Positions 1-9,402 of a stretch of DNA of 64,000 nucleotides are shown one piece after another. Made by a program: the position numbers and the translations under genes. Within the stretch, counting starts at the first letter, position 1. Each line of letters begins with the position of its first letter. The notes below the pieces were generated by a model. The model was not told where the DNA came from and did no database searches. It saw nothing but the letters and a program-made list of their open reading frames with translations. Source of the DNA: Marinobacter sp. Arc7-DN-1 (lineage in GTDB: Bacteria > Pseudomonadota > Gammaproteobacteria > Pseudomonadales > Oleiphilaceae); contig NZ_CP031848.1 in NCBI RefSeq assembly GCF_003441595.1, positions 2,108,001 to 2,172,000 of the forward strand, written 5' to 3'.

Positions 1-284
1 TCCAGCGCAGCAAGTCTGTCGTGGTCATTTTTGATAGCATCAGCGAGGACCAGTAGCCACTCACCACGCCGACGGGCACTCCAGCTCGACCAGCTACCAA
101 GCTGACCCGAAAATGCCTTGTCGGCAGCCAACGCGGCATTCTCGACTTCACGATGCCCACATCGGGCAATCTGGCTGATCGTTTCCCCGTGCGACGGCCC
201 CTCTACCTTCAGGGTCGTTGCACTGGCAACCCACTCTCCGCCTATGAAGGCTTTGTCTGGCGGCATTACTGGTAGCGAGTGCAT
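1..284 (-). CDS. Aldehyde dehydrogenase, N-terminal part (cut by window edge)
   Basis: The first 94 residues are visible on the minus strand; the rest lies left of the window. The start region reads like the NAD(P)-dependent aldehyde dehydrogenase superfamily: an FIGGEWV strand near residue 13, then an EGPSHGETISQIARC stretch and an alternating helix with AALAADKAF, as in the coenzyme-binding lobe. The catalytic Cys and Glu lie outside. The start at 284 is chosen because AAAGGA sits about 8 bases upstream. It is the last visible gene of the four-carbon acid operon, 23 bp after the TRAP permease, so it probably oxidises an aldehyde precursor of the imported acid. The substrate is an inference. 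Confidence 0.8.
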   Translation of the reverse strand, partial: MHSLPVMPPDKAFIGGEWVASATTLKVEGPSHGETISQIARCGHREVENAALAADKAFSGQLGSWSSWSARRRGEWLLVLADAIKNDHDRLAAL

Positions 285-307
285 GCGATATTTCCTTTCG
301 ATAGCGT

Positions 308-1582
308 TCAATAAAGCAGATCAACCAACCCAAGCGAAATCCAGGGCACATAGGTGATGGCAATCAGACAAGCCAGAACCACCAGCACAAAACGCATCAG
401 CCAGGGCAAGAGCTGGTCAATAGACAGCTTCGCCACCGCGCAGGCGGCGAAGAGGTTCACCCCGAGCGGTGGCGTGAACATGCCCAGCGCCAGATTGACC
501 ACGACAATCAGACCAAAATGAACCGGATCGATACCGTACTGGATCGCGATAGGGGTAAAAATCGGGGCCAATACCAGAATCGCCGCCGAGGTTTCGATAA
601 ACATTCCGACAATCAACAACATCACGTTGACCGCCAGCAGAAAAGCAATGGGACTGTCGAAGATGTTTGTCACCCAGGCCGCGACTTCACCGGGCAGCCC
701 CGAGCGACTGATCAGAAAGCTGAACAGCGCCGCAGCGGCAATGATCAGCATCACCGCCGCCGTTGAAATCACGCTCTCACGGAAAATCGGGTACAACTCC
801 GAGCGGGGCAGCTCACGATAGACCAGGCCTCCGACAATCAACGCGTAGACCACCGCCACGGCCGAAGCTTCGGTTGGAGTGAACACACCACCATAGATAC
901 CGCCGATGACAACCACTGGCATCAGCAAGGCCGCCCACGCCCGCTTGAACGCAGTCGGGAAATCGTGACGATCCTCCCTGTCCCGCAATCCGTACCCGCG
1001 TTTCTTGCAGAACAGGAAAAGAAACAGCAACAACGCACCACCAATCAGGAGCCCCGGACCAATACCAGCAATGAAGAGCTTGCCGATGGATGTGTCCGTG
1101 CTCACCCCGTAGAGAATCAGGGGAATGGAAGGCGGAATCAGAACACCCAGTTCCGCAGACGACGCCTGGATCGAAGCCGCCAGGGGACGCGGGTAGTCAT
1201 GCTTCACCATGGCCGGTATCAAAATCGAACCGATTGCGAAGGTTGTGGCAACACTGGACCCCGAGACGGCCGCAAACATCATGCAGGTCAGGACGCAGGT
1301 CATGGCCAGCCCACCCTGCAGACCACCCACCATGGACTTGGCAAGATCCACCAGTCTGCGGGAGATGCCTCCAGCGGACATGAGATTTCCCGCCAGGATA
1401 AAGAAAGGGATCGCCATTAATGGAAAGCTGTCGATGCCGACGAACATTTGCTGGGGGACCAGCAGCAACGGCAGGCGCGAAAAGAATTCAATTCCGATGA
1501 TGGATGCCAGAACGATTGATATCGCAATAGGAACACCCAGGCTGAACAGAATGATCAGTGAAAGTCCAATGGCTGCGTTCAT
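308..1582 (-). CDS. dctM: TRAP transporter large permease (DctM family)
   Basis: This 424-residue, very hydrophobic protein has the length and layout of the TRAP DctM/SiaM subunit: about 11-12 membrane segments, an early PLLLVPQQMFVGIDSFPLMAIP region and an IPPSIPLILYG loop typical of the ion-transporter family. It forms the ion-coupled channel that imports an acid delivered by the periplasmic binding protein. Its ATG overlaps the stop of the small permease by 4 bases, so the two are translationally coupled. The operon context points to an erythronate/threonate-type substrate. Confidence 0.93.
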   Translation of the reverse strand: MNAAIGLSLIILFSLGVPIAISIVLASIIGIEFFSRLPLLLVPQQMFVGIDSFPLMAIPFFILAGNLMSAGGISRRLVDLAKSMVGGLQGGLAMTCVLTCMMFAAVSGSSVATTFAIGSILIPAMVKHDYPRPLAASIQASSAELGVLIPPSIPLILYGVSTDTSIGKLFIAGIGPGLLIGGALLLFLFLFCKKRGYGLRDREDRHDFPTAFKRAWAALLMPVVVIGGIYGGVFTPTEASAVAVVYALIVGGLVYRELPRSELYPIFRESVISTAAVMLIIAAAALFSFLISRSGLPGEVAAWVTNIFDSPIAFLLAVNVMLLIVGMFIETSAAILVLAPIFTPIAIQYGIDPVHFGLIVVVNLALGMFTPPLGVNLFAACAVAKLSIDQLLPWLMRFVLVVLACLIAITYVPWISLGLVDLLY

Positions 1583-2193
1583 GTTTGCTTTCCCCTTGAA
1601 CCCGCCTTGTTTGGGGCAACCGCAACGGATTGTCCTTCGACAGCAGGGTACTCTGTAGATTCGACCGCCATGTCACCATTGCTGGACTTCACCTCTTCAC
1701 GATCCGGCCCGATGGTCTCCTGACCCATGGCCTGACCCATCAGGCGAGCCACCACCGCAATCAGTGCGAAACCTGCTCCGACCGGCATTGCAGCATAAGC
1801 CCAGGCAATAGATATCCCCAGGCCAGACAGCATCTGCGACTGGACCCGGAAGGTCATCGCGGTACCGAAATAAATCAGAACAAGCAGTACCGTCGCGCAG
1901 CAACCTGCAATCAGCACCTCCAGCCAGACGAGTCTTCTGCCTGGCACCAGCTTATAGATGACTTCCACCGACATCATGAAACCACCCCGGAATCCGGGAG
2001 CTGCACCGAGAAAAACACACCAGATCATGGTTGATCGGGAGATAACCTCCGACCAGGTCGATGGAGCATCAAAGACGAACCGGGTCAATACCTGGTAGAA
2101 CCCCAGAGCAACTGACACCGTCAGCATCAGAACCGCACCAAGCAAAGCCAGACGAGTCGTCTGACGCTCAATGCTGAGAAAAACTTGCAGCAT
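1579..2193 (-). CDS. dctQ: TRAP transporter small permease (DctQ family)
   Basis: About 204 residues with four predicted membrane segments, matching the DctQ small membrane subunit that pairs with DctM. The ATG at 2193 is preferred; a GTG three codons upstream at 2202 is also possible, and no strong ribosome binding site separates them. The C-terminal 45 residues are polar and longer than in many DctQ proteins. It lies 66 bp after the binding-protein gene and overlaps dctM by 4 bases. Confidence 0.88.
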   Translation of the reverse strand: MLQVFLSIERQTTRLALLGAVLMLTVSVALGFYQVLTRFVFDAPSTWSEVISRSTMIWCVFLGAAPGFRGGFMMSVEVIYKLVPGRRLVWLEVLIAGCCATVLLVLIYFGTAMTFRVQSQMLSGLGISIAWAYAAMPVGAGFALIAVVARLMGQAMGQETIGPDREEVKSSNGDMAVESTEYPAVEGQSVAVAPNKAGSRGKQT

Positions 2194-2259
2194 CGTGGCC
2201 ACCGTTTACAAAGCGGTCCCCCGGCACCATGAATTGATGCCGGGCGTGGTTACAGAGGT

Positions 2260-3261
2260 TCAGCAGTCGCTGGCACGGATACGATCAAGCATCTCGCTGC
2301 CATACTGATCCGTGTAGATCCCGTATGCGGGCTTGACCGCTTCTTGGAATGGTGCCTTGTTGATATCCGTTTTCACTGTCATTCCCTTGTCGCGCAGGAG
2401 CTTCACACCCTCTCGTTCAAGGCGGGACACCTCTTCCCGGGTGGCCTGGGCGGATGCCACGGCCGCCTGCTCAAACCAGCCGCGCTCTTCTTCACTGAGT
2501 CCGTCGAGAAGCACGGGCGACCCCAGAACCACTGCGGGTGAATAGACGTGGCCGGTAAGGGACAGATGATCCTGGACTTCCCAGAATTTTGTGGCGACGA
2601 TCACGGTTATGGGGTTTTCCTGCCCATCGACGGTACCTTGCTGCAAGGCCGTAAAGACTTCAGGAAATGCCATGGGAGTTGGATGGACGCCCATCTGCTC
2701 GAAGGCCTCCATGTGAACTTTGTTCTCCATGGTACGAACCTTAAGCCCCTTGGCATCCGACGGGCTCGTTACGGGGCGCACGCTATTGGTCATATGGCGG
2801 AAGCCATTCTCGGACCAGGCCAGCCCCACCAGATTGTGGTTGGACATCTTTTTGAGCAGATCCTGACCGATTTCACCATCAAGCACACAGCGGGCCTGCT
2901 CATAATCCTTGAACAGAAACGGCAGGTCCAAGACATAGCTTTCAGGCACGAAGTTCCCCAGGGGACCGGTCGAGGTAATGACGACATCAACGGTACCGAT
3001 CTGTAGCCCCTCGATCATTGCCCGCTCTCCTCCCAGCGAGCCGGAGGGATGCTCGACAACCTCAAACTCTCCTCCGCTGAGGCGCTCCAGGGTTTCTTCA
3101 AAAGCATCCGCTCCCACAGAGTAGTGGGAGCTGTCGGACAGGGTATGCCCGAGGGTGACGGTTCTTGCTGCCTGGGCGTTGATTGCGCCGAGGGCAAGTA
3201 CAGTGGAAGTGGCACCGGCAATTGCGGTAGTCAGACTGCGGCGTGCAAACGTTACTTTCAT
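2260..3261 (-). CDS. dctP: TRAP transporter periplasmic substrate-binding protein (DctP family)
   Basis: A 333-residue solute receptor of the DctP/TAXI-independent TRAP class. It starts with a Sec signal peptide (basic MKVTFARRS, hydrophobic core, AQA cleavage region near residue 31). The mature part has the DctP fold markers, including GGERAMIEGLQIGTVD and the substrate-carboxylate strand around LKVRTMENKVH with its conserved Arg. The start at 3261 is chosen because GAGGT lies 7 bases upstream and the signal peptide follows directly; an upstream ATG at 3288 would add nine residues before it. Neighbouring tetronate genes suggest it binds a four-carbon sugar acid. Confidence 0.92.
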   Translation of the reverse strand: MKVTFARRSLTTAIAGATSTVLALGAINAQAARTVTLGHTLSDSSHYSVGADAFEETLERLSGGEFEVVEHPSGSLGGERAMIEGLQIGTVDVVITSTGPLGNFVPESYVLDLPFLFKDYEQARCVLDGEIGQDLLKKMSNHNLVGLAWSENGFRHMTNSVRPVTSPSDAKGLKVRTMENKVHMEAFEQMGVHPTPMAFPEVFTALQQGTVDGQENPITVIVATKFWEVQDHLSLTGHVYSPAVVLGSPVLLDGLSEEERGWFEQAAVASAQATREEVSRLEREGVKLLRDKGMTVKTDINKAPFQEAVKPAYGIYTDQYGSEMLDRIRASDC

Positions 3262-3323
3262 TTTTGTTACCTCATTTTGCATTGTCACGCTAGGGATGAA
3301 TCCCGGGGTGCGTAGGCCCGGAA

Positions 3324-4286
3324 TCAGACACTTTCGTCCAAAAAAGCCTTAACGATATCGCGAAAATTCTGGTCACTCCTGAAGCCGAGCCTGCTTGCCC
3401 GCAGATTGGTGAATCTGGCGGGCCAACTACCAACAATGGCTTCGATGTTCCTGTCCGGTTCATACCGGACATGGGCCAGCGCTGATTCGCCGCCCACCTC
3501 TCGCAAGGTTTCGAGCATCTGGGCGACGCTGACGGTGATTCCCGGCAGCATGAAGGCGCGAAAAGGGCCTACCGCCTCGCCCGACACGCTGGCACCGTGG
3601 ACGAGGGCATCGACGACCGTGGCAGGCGACATCACGAAGAGGTTCAGGCTGGTGTCCACCGGGCAGACTGCCTCTTCGCCATTGAGGGGCTCTCGCAGAA
3701 TGCTCGATGCGAAACTTGAAGCGGCCGCGTTAGGGCGCCCCGGGCGGATCACAATGGTGGGCAGACGCAATACCAGGCCATCAACGATTCCGCGACGACT
3801 GTAATCGTTAATCAGCAGTTCACTCATGGCCTTCTGGGCGCCATAGGAATTCTGTGGGTGAAGTGCCGTCATGTCATCGAGGGTATCGGGCAAATCCCCG
3901 CCGTACGCTGCAACAGAGCTAGCCATGATCAGGCGTGTGCCGGAGAGCCCATGCAATCGACAGCCTTCAAGCAGAGCGCGGGTAACGTCGAAATTGACGC
4001 GCATGCCCAGGTCCAGGTCCGCCTCCGCGGCACTGCTGACTACGGCCGCCAGGTGATAGATCACATCGGGTTGCTCCGCCAGCACCTCGTCCAGTGCACC
4101 CGGCTGGCTGATATCCAGCGCCTGCGAACGAACTGTCACACCCCTGGCAATCGGACGATTCGGCTCCACTTGGTCAATCAGCGTCAGCCGACTCAGCGTC
4201 TGGCCGGCCAACTCCCCGGCCATGGCCAGACGGTCGACGAGTCGCTGTCCGAGAAAGCCCGCTGCTCCGGTGATGACGATATGCAT
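3324..4286 (-). CDS. denD: D-erythronate dehydrogenase-like SDR (DenD)
   Basis: A 320-residue extended short-chain dehydrogenase. It has the Rossmann motif GAAGFLG at residues 7-13, a downstream NAD(P)-ribose Asp (LIDQ), and the catalytic YGAQK (YxxxK). DenD proteins oxidise D-erythronate to 2-oxo-tetronate with NAD. The assignment rests mainly on the adjacent otnI, otnC and otnK. The start at 4286 gives the proper Rossmann N-terminus and has AGAGGA about 10 bases upstream; the reading frame is open for 117 codons further upstream but that part has no family features. Confidence 0.85.
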   Translation of the reverse strand: MHIVITGAAGFLGQRLVDRLAMAGELAGQTLSRLTLIDQVEPNRPIARGVTVRSQALDISQPGALDEVLAEQPDVIYHLAAVVSSAAEADLDLGMRVNFDVTRALLEGCRLHGLSGTRLIMASSVAAYGGDLPDTLDDMTALHPQNSYGAQKAMSELLINDYSRRGIVDGLVLRLPTIVIRPGRPNAAASSFASSILREPLNGEEAVCPVDTSLNLFVMSPATVVDALVHGASVSGEAVGPFRAFMLPGITVSVAQMLETLREVGGESALAHVRYEPDRNIEAIVGSWPARFTNLRASRLGFRSDQNFRDIVKAFLDESV

Positions 4287-4356
4287 GATTTGGGTTGTCC
4301 TCTTGTTGTTATGTCGTGTTTTCGCAGTCGGCGTAACGCTGTAAGCCGCCTTCTGT

Positions 4357-5151
4357 TCAGGTTGTAAGCCCGTGCATCCTGCCCCAAGCCAGCCCCTCCC
4401 GGGTATCGCCAGCCGGCCGGTACTCACAGCCAACCCAGCCCCGGTAGCCAAGAGCCTCCAATCGCGAAAGAACGCTGGGGTAACAAACTTCTCCGATATC
4501 CGGTTCATGGCGCTCGGGAACACCCGCGATTTGCACGTGACCAATATGATGAAACTGCCGTTCCAGGTGGCGAATAAGGTCGCCCTCCATGATCTGGCAG
4601 TGATAGATATCGAACTGGAGACGCAAATTATCGGCACCGACGGCCTTAATCACTGCCATAGCCTCATCCTGCCGCGACAGGAAATAGCGCGGCATGTCAC
4701 GATGGTTGATCGGCTCGATTAGCAGGTCCAGCCCTGCCTTTGCCGCCTCCCGGGCGGCAAAGCGGAGGTTTTCCAGGTACGTAGCTTGATGCGCCGCCAG
4801 GGCCTCCCGGTCCGCTCCCTCGGGGACCAGACCGGCCATGGCGTGGATACGTGGGCAGTTCAGGGCCTCAGCGTAACGTAATGCCTCAAACACTGATTGG
4901 CGGAAGTCAGCCTCCCGACCAGGCAAGCTCGCAAGCCCCCGCTCTCCAGCACCCCAGTCTCCCGGCGGTAGATTGAACAACACTTGTTCGAGCTGCGCGT
5001 CTTTCAGCAGGCGGGCAAGCTCTTCCGGGGCGTAGGCGTACGGGAACAGATATTCAACCCCCTTAAAGCCAGCTTCGGCTGCCGCCCTGAAGCGGTCAGG
5101 GAAATCATGCTCCTGGAAAAGCATGCTGAGGTTCGCGGCCAGTCTGATCAT
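4357..5151 (-). CDS. otnI: 2-oxo-tetronate isomerase (OtnI, hydroxypyruvate isomerase family)
   Basis: A 264-residue TIM-barrel protein of the Hyi/xylose-isomerase-like family. N-terminal [14 protein letters not shown] and [15 protein letters not shown] are hallmark segments; [12 protein letters not shown] and a late VGCEYRP carry the two metal-binding acidic residues. OtnI converts 2-oxo-tetronate to 3-oxo-tetronate. ATG 5151 is used, with GAGGA six bases upstream; an in-frame TTG at 5157 would add two residues. It lies 20 bp after otnC in the operon. Confidence 0.88.
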   Translation of the reverse strand: MIRLAANLSMLFQEHDFPDRFRAAAEAGFKGVEYLFPYAYAPEELARLLKDAQLEQVLFNLPPGDWGAGERGLASLPGREADFRQSVFEALRYAEALNCPRIHAMAGLVPEGADREALAAHQATYLENLRFAAREAAKAGLDLLIEPINHRDMPRYFLSRQDEAMAVIKAVGADNLRLQFDIYHCQIMEGDLIRHLERQFHHIGHVQIAGVPERHEPDIGEVCYPSVLSRLEALGYRGWVGCEYRPAGDTREGLAWGRMHGLTT

Positions 5152-5171
5152 GATCAATCCTCGTTTTCTGC

Positions 5172-5819
5172 TCAGTCGCGCGGGAAGCGCGCCTCGATGG
5201 TGGCGACTTGCTCGGGCGTCAGGCCGCGAGGATTATGCCCGTGCAACAGCAAGAACAACCTGGCGGTTTCCTCCAGCTCCTCGGTGGCATAAACAGCCGC
5301 CTCCAGCGACTTCCCTGCCACCACGGGTCCGTGATTGGCAAGGAGCACTGCACTGTGCTTGCCTGCCAAGCCGCGGACGGCATCGCCCAGCTTCGGATCA
5401 CCCGGAATGTGGTAAGGGACCAGCGGCAGTCTGCCGACCCGCATCACATAATAGGCGGTTAATGGAGGAATACAGTCGCAGGGATCGATATCCGGCAGGC
5501 AGGACACCGCAACAGAGTGGGTCGAATGGAGGTGCACGATAGCACCAGACTGAGGCCTTTGCGTATACATAGCAGTGTGCAGAAACTGTTCCTTGGTCGG
5601 CGCGTCACCGTCAACCAATTGCCCGGCTTGATCAAGGCGAGAAATACGTGCAGGGTCAAGTCGCCCCAGACAGGCGTTGGTTGGCGTCATGAGCCAGCCA
5701 CCGTCTTCCAGACGAGCACTGATATTACCACTGGATCCCATCGTAAGGCCGCGATCAAACAGAGACTGACCCAGGGTTGCAATCTGTTCGCGCAACAAGT
5801 TCACGTTACCGGCTCTCAT
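5172..5819 (-). CDS. otnC: 3-oxo-tetronate 4-phosphate decarboxylase (OtnC, class II aldolase)
   Basis: A 215-residue class II aldolase/adducin-family protein. Visible signatures are SSGNISAR near the N-terminus, the zinc-binding pair in [10 protein letters not shown], and a later LLANHGPVV histidine. OtnC proteins decarboxylate 3-oxo-tetronate 4-phosphate to dihydroxyacetone phosphate, which enters glycolysis. The gene overlaps otnK by four bases (ATGA), indicating translational coupling. Confidence 0.9.
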   Translation of the reverse strand: MRAGNVNLLREQIATLGQSLFDRGLTMGSSGNISARLEDGGWLMTPTNACLGRLDPARISRLDQAGQLVDGDAPTKEQFLHTAMYTQRPQSGAIVHLHSTHSVAVSCLPDIDPCDCIPPLTAYYVMRVGRLPLVPYHIPGDPKLGDAVRGLAGKHSAVLLANHGPVVAGKSLEAAVYATEELEETARLFLLLHGHNPRGLTPEQVATIEARFPRD

Positions 5820-7096
5820 GGCAACACCTCGAAAGCTCGTGTAAAGAAATCCTGACCACCGAAGTTGCCAGACTTGAGGGCCAGGGAAAGTGGTGGCCCG
5901 CTCTCAGTGGTCAGGGTCTGGGTCCAGGGAACGCCCGGATCGATCTGGCCACCAATTCGCATGGTGCGAATACCGAGCGCCGAGACCACGGCTCCCGAGC
6001 TTTCCCCACCAGCAACCACGAGACGACCAACCCCTTCCCGCACCAATATTGAGGCCAGGTGCCCCAGGGCCGTCTCTACGAGTTGACCGGCACGATGCGT
6101 TCCCAGGACAGATTGAGCCTCCCTGACCTGGCCGGGATCGGCCGACGCATAGACCAGCACGGGCTCATGCTTCAAAAGGCAGGCTCTTGCAAATGCCAGG
6201 GCATCCTCAAGGTGAGACTCGTCCTCAGCAAGTTTTAGAGGGTCAAGGGCGAATCCCGGCCACCGCTCAAGGAAATGGGCAACCTGCCCCAGAGTTGCCC
6301 GGGAGCAGCTACCGGAAAGTACCAGTGCGCCACCCGTACCAGGAGCCAGGCGGCCAGGCTCGTTTACCTCAGCCAACCATCCGCGCAGGCGATACTGACC
6401 CGGCAACGACTGTCCTAACCCCGAGCCGCCGGTTACCAACGGCATATCCACTACAGCCTGGGCCAGGGTTGTGAGGTCAGACTCATCAATTGTGTCGCAG
6501 ATTACATGGCGGACACCCTGCGCTTTTAGGTTCTCCAAATGTTGACGGGTGGCAATATGCCCTCCGGACACGACAGGACGAGCGACCAGCCCTACCGGAT
6601 GAGCCGTCTGCTTGGCCAACACACGCACCAGGTCGGCATCGTGCATGGGATTGAGTGGGTGGTCCTGCATGCCACTTTCATTTAACAGCCTGTCGCCAAC
6701 GAAAAGATGCCCTTGATAGACGGTGCGGCCATTTATTGGGAAAGCAGGAACCATAACTGTTTGCGAAGCATCCAGGAGATCAAGCAAGGCATCGCTTACC
6801 GGTCCGATGTTGCCGCTGTCGGTAGAATCAAATGTCGAGCAGTACTTGAAAAAAATCTGATGGGCGCCCCGCCGCTGGAGCCACTTCAGGGCAGCCACAG
6901 AATCACCAATGGCACGCTGGGCGGGGCAGGAGCGAGATTTGAGCGCGACCACGACAGCATCGGCATCATGAACAACAAGATCCTCGCCGGGAACGCCAAT
7001 CACCTGAACACAGCGCATTCCATTGCGAACCAGGTTGTTGGCAAGATCGGTTGCCCCGGTAAAATCATCCGCGATGGCGCCCAGCACTATACCCAT
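5816..7096 (-). CDS. otnK: 3-oxo-tetronate kinase (OtnK, four-carbon acid sugar kinase)
   Basis: A 426-residue protein of the DUF1537/four-carbon acid sugar kinase family. The N-terminal substrate domain opens with GAIADDFTGATDLANN. The C-terminal nucleotide domain has VVAGGESSGAVVSALG and IGGQIDPGVPW. OtnK phosphorylates 3-oxo-tetronate at O4 before decarboxylation by OtnC. It sits two bases downstream of ltnD and overlaps otnC. The length is normal for the family. Confidence 0.92.
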   Translation of the reverse strand: MGIVLGAIADDFTGATDLANNLVRNGMRCVQVIGVPGEDLVVHDADAVVVALKSRSCPAQRAIGDSVAALKWLQRRGAHQIFFKYCSTFDSTDSGNIGPVSDALLDLLDASQTVMVPAFPINGRTVYQGHLFVGDRLLNESGMQDHPLNPMHDADLVRVLAKQTAHPVGLVARPVVSGGHIATRQHLENLKAQGVRHVICDTIDESDLTTLAQAVVDMPLVTGGSGLGQSLPGQYRLRGWLAEVNEPGRLAPGTGGALVLSGSCSRATLGQVAHFLERWPGFALDPLKLAEDESHLEDALAFARACLLKHEPVLVYASADPGQVREAQSVLGTHRAGQLVETALGHLASILVREGVGRLVVAGGESSGAVVSALGIRTMRIGGQIDPGVPWTQTLTTESGPPLSLALKSGNFGGQDFFTRAFEVLP

Positions 7097-7098
7097 GT

Positions 7099-8034
7099 TC
7101 AGGCTCCACCCGCATCATTGGCGGCCTGAGGTAGCGCAATTCCTGAAAGCCGTTCATAGACCTTGATAACCGCGGCATCGTCCTCTCGCCCGAAACCCGC
7201 TCCTTTGGCTGCAGTGAATTGCTGGAGCGCGCTAGAGGCAACGGGCGTGGGCATGGCCAGTTCACGTCCAGTGTCGTGCACAATATTGAGATCTTTAACA
7301 AAGATATCGACGGCTGAAAGCGGGGTGTAGTCTCCTTTGAGGATATGAGGGACCCGGTTTTCAAACATCCAGGAATTGCCAGCCGAGTTGGTAATGACTT
7401 CGTAGACGGTTTCCGGATCCAGTCCCATGCGGATACCCAAGGCCATTGCCTCGGCAGCCGAGGCAATGTGCACTCCGGCCAGCAACTGGTTCACCAATTT
7501 CATGCTCGAGCCAACACCGGGGGCGTCCCCCAACCGATAGACAGTTGCCGCCATCGCATCGAATACGGGCTCAGCAAGCGTGAATGCCCTCTCGCTACCA
7601 GACGCCATGACCGATAGTTGACCGGCCCGCGCCTTAACTGCCCCACCACTAATCGGAGCATCAAGCATCTGGATACCCGCGTTGCCAAGCCGATCACCGA
7701 AACGACGTGCAGTACTCGGGGCAACCGTGGAACATTGAATCACCAGGCTGTCCTGCATCAGGGAGCCGACAAGACCTGATTCGCCAAACAAAACCTGCTC
7801 GACCTGTGTTTCATTAACAACCACCACCAACACAACATCGCACTTCGAGGCCAGTGCCGCCGGACTCTCCACGCTCTCACCACCCGATTGGACGAAGGAC
7901 GCCCGTGCGCTTGCGTTGACGTCACACCCCTTGACACGAAACCCACGGTCAAGCAGCGCCACGGCCGTACCCATCCCCATGGCACCAAGGCCTACAACGC
8001 CTACTCGGTGTAAATGTTTGGCTGTGTTTGTCAC
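7099..8034 (-). CDS. ltnD: L-threonate dehydrogenase (LtnD, beta-hydroxyacid dehydrogenase family)
   Basis: A 311-residue 3-hydroxyisobutyrate-type dehydrogenase. It has a Rossmann motif (VVGLGAMGMG), the substrate-binding DAPISGG segment near residue 120, and the catalytic Lys in GVGSSMKLVNQLL. LtnD oxidises L-threonate to its 2-oxo form. It is the first gene of the operon, so the pathway appears able to take both L-threonate (LtnD) and D-erythronate (DenD) into the same OtnI-OtnK-OtnC branch. It faces the LacI-type regulator across 114 bp. Confidence 0.88.
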   Translation of the reverse strand: MTNTAKHLHRVGVVGLGAMGMGTAVALLDRGFRVKGCDVNASARASFVQSGGESVESPAALASKCDVVLVVVVNETQVEQVLFGESGLVGSLMQDSLVIQCSTVAPSTARRFGDRLGNAGIQMLDAPISGGAVKARAGQLSVMASGSERAFTLAEPVFDAMAATVYRLGDAPGVGSSMKLVNQLLAGVHIASAAEAMALGIRMGLDPETVYEVITNSAGNSWMFENRVPHILKGDYTPLSAVDIFVKDLNIVHDTGRELAMPTPVASSALQQFTAAKGAGFGREDDAAVIKVYERLSGIALPQAANDAGGA

Positions 8035-8063
8035 GTGCGAATCCCCTGGTTGTTGTTCTGGTT

Positions 8064-8093
8064 ATGGTAGCGCTATCATGCTAGCGCTACCAT
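8064..8093. promoter_or_regulatory. Two fused LacI-family operator palindromes
   Basis: The sequence contains ATGGTAGCGCTATCAT (8064-8079) and ATGCTAGCGCTACCAT (8078-8093). Each is a near-perfect 16-bp palindrome with the central CG typical of LacI/GntR-family operators. They share two bases and their centres are 14 bp apart. The outer halves also form a perfect 11-bp inverted repeat. The site lies between divergent ltnD and the regulator gene, so it probably controls both directions. Binding by this regulator is an inference. Confidence 0.8.
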
Positions 8094-8148
8094 TCTTGTA
8101 GCTGATAGCTTTAGTGACAGCAAGTTTCAGACACGAGGAGTACGACCA

Positions 8149-9189
8149 ATGTCTAATAAGGAATCAACACTTCCGAGTCCACGCCGAAGGCGTGGTTCCG
8201 ATAAGCCAACACTGAAACAGGTTGCAGAGGCCGCGGGTGTATCACCGATCACTGTATCCCGGGCACTGAATTCCCCAGACCGCGTCAACGATGAGACAAG
8301 AAGTCGAGTTCTGGATTCGGTGGAAAAGCTTGGCTATGTTCCCAACCTCGTCGCCGGCAGTCTGGCATCCGCAAATTCCCGGTTTATCGCCGTCATTGTC
8401 CCCTCCCTGGCGAATGCAGTGTTCATTGAAGTGATCAAAGGACTTCAGGAGACGTTTGAAACCAACGGGTACCAGATACTCCTTGGCAATACCGATTACG
8501 ATCAACAACGAGAACACCAACTGGTCAGAACATTCCTGGGTTGGTCCTGCTCGGCGCTGGTCATTGCCGGTCTCCGTCACAGTGGGGCCTGCGTGAACCT
8601 GCTCAAGAGCTGGAATAAGCCCGTGATGGAAGTCATGGAACTTGGCGAAGGTCTGGATCTCAACGTTGGCCTGGACCATTACGAGGCCGGGCGCACCATG
8701 GCACGCCATCTTTTAGCGCGGCACTATCGTTCAATTGTTTATGTAGGTGCCTGTATGGACATGGATTATCGGGCAGGAATGCGGTTTTCGGGCCACAAAG
8801 AAGTGCTTGAGGAAGCAGGCATGCAAGCCGCGCTGATTGAACTCGACCGTATGGGGAGCCTGGAAGCTGGTGCTGTTGGACTAGACACTGTCCTTGAGCA
8901 ATACCCACATACCGATGCCATCCATTTTGCCAACGACGATCTTGCTGCCGGCGCACTGCTCCACGCTCAGCGCATTGGCCTGAGCGTACCGAATGATATC
9001 GCTATTGCGGGCTTCAATGGGTTACCTATCGGCCGACATGTTACACCGAGACTTACAACCATTCAGTCACCTCGAGAAGCGATGGGGCGGCTAGCGGGAG
9101 AGCAAATTCTGAAGCGGCTTGAACATCAACCCGTTTCTCAGCCACAACATGATGTGGGATTCAAGCTTATAGTTGGAGAGAGCACCTGA
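8149..9189 (+). CDS. LacI-family transcriptional regulator
   Basis: A 346-residue regulator. The LacI helix-turn-helix is at about residues 20-65 (TLKQVAEAAGVSPITVSRAL, then a hinge helix at YVPNLVAGSLASA). A periplasmic-binding-protein-like effector domain follows, ending in TTIQSPREAMGRLAGEQI. GAGGAG stands 8 bases before the ATG. The divergent position next to the tetronate operon and the operator pair at 8064-8093 make it the likely local repressor, responding to a four-carbon acid or pathway intermediate. The N-terminal 19 residues are basic and not part of the usual domain. GntR-type gluconate repressors are the closest family type by operator sequence. Confidence 0.9.
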   Translation: MSNKESTLPSPRRRRGSDKPTLKQVAEAAGVSPITVSRALNSPDRVNDETRSRVLDSVEKLGYVPNLVAGSLASANSRFIAVIVPSLANAVFIEVIKGLQETFETNGYQILLGNTDYDQQREHQLVRTFLGWSCSALVIAGLRHSGACVNLLKSWNKPVMEVMELGEGLDLNVGLDHYEAGRTMARHLLARHYRSIVYVGACMDMDYRAGMRFSGHKEVLEEAGMQAALIELDRMGSLEAGAVGLDTVLEQYPHTDAIHFANDDLAAGALLHAQRIGLSVPNDIAIAGFNGLPIGRHVTPRLTTIQSPREAMGRLAGEQILKRLEHQPVSQPQHDVGFKLIVGEST

Positions 9190-9320
9190 TTTACCCGCAA
9201 TTGGTGCTTTCCCATTTCCCTTGATCAGAAGTGTTTCTGCAGAGCTTGGCGTGCATAACCGGTTCAGGCGATTCTTTCCGCCAGTGATGTCGATTTCAGT
9301 CAGTATCTGAAGCGGTAAAA

Positions 9321-9398
9321 TCGGGGTCAGGTAAAATCGGGGTCAGATGAAAATGGGGTCAGATGAACTTTCATCTGACCCCATTTTCATCTGACCCC
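9321..9398. repeat. GGGGTCAGA-type repeat with 60-bp palindrome
   Basis: Three copies of GGGGTCAG in direct orientation (from 9323, 9339 and 9354) are followed by two inverted copies (to 9383 and 9398). Positions 9339-9367 and 9370-9398 form a 29-bp perfect inverted repeat with only two unpaired central bases. It lies between convergent lacI and nahK and could end both transcripts. A related GGGGTCAGA structure lies between purH and purD at 47633-47714. Confidence 0.85.
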
Positions 9399-9402
9399 AC
9401 TT

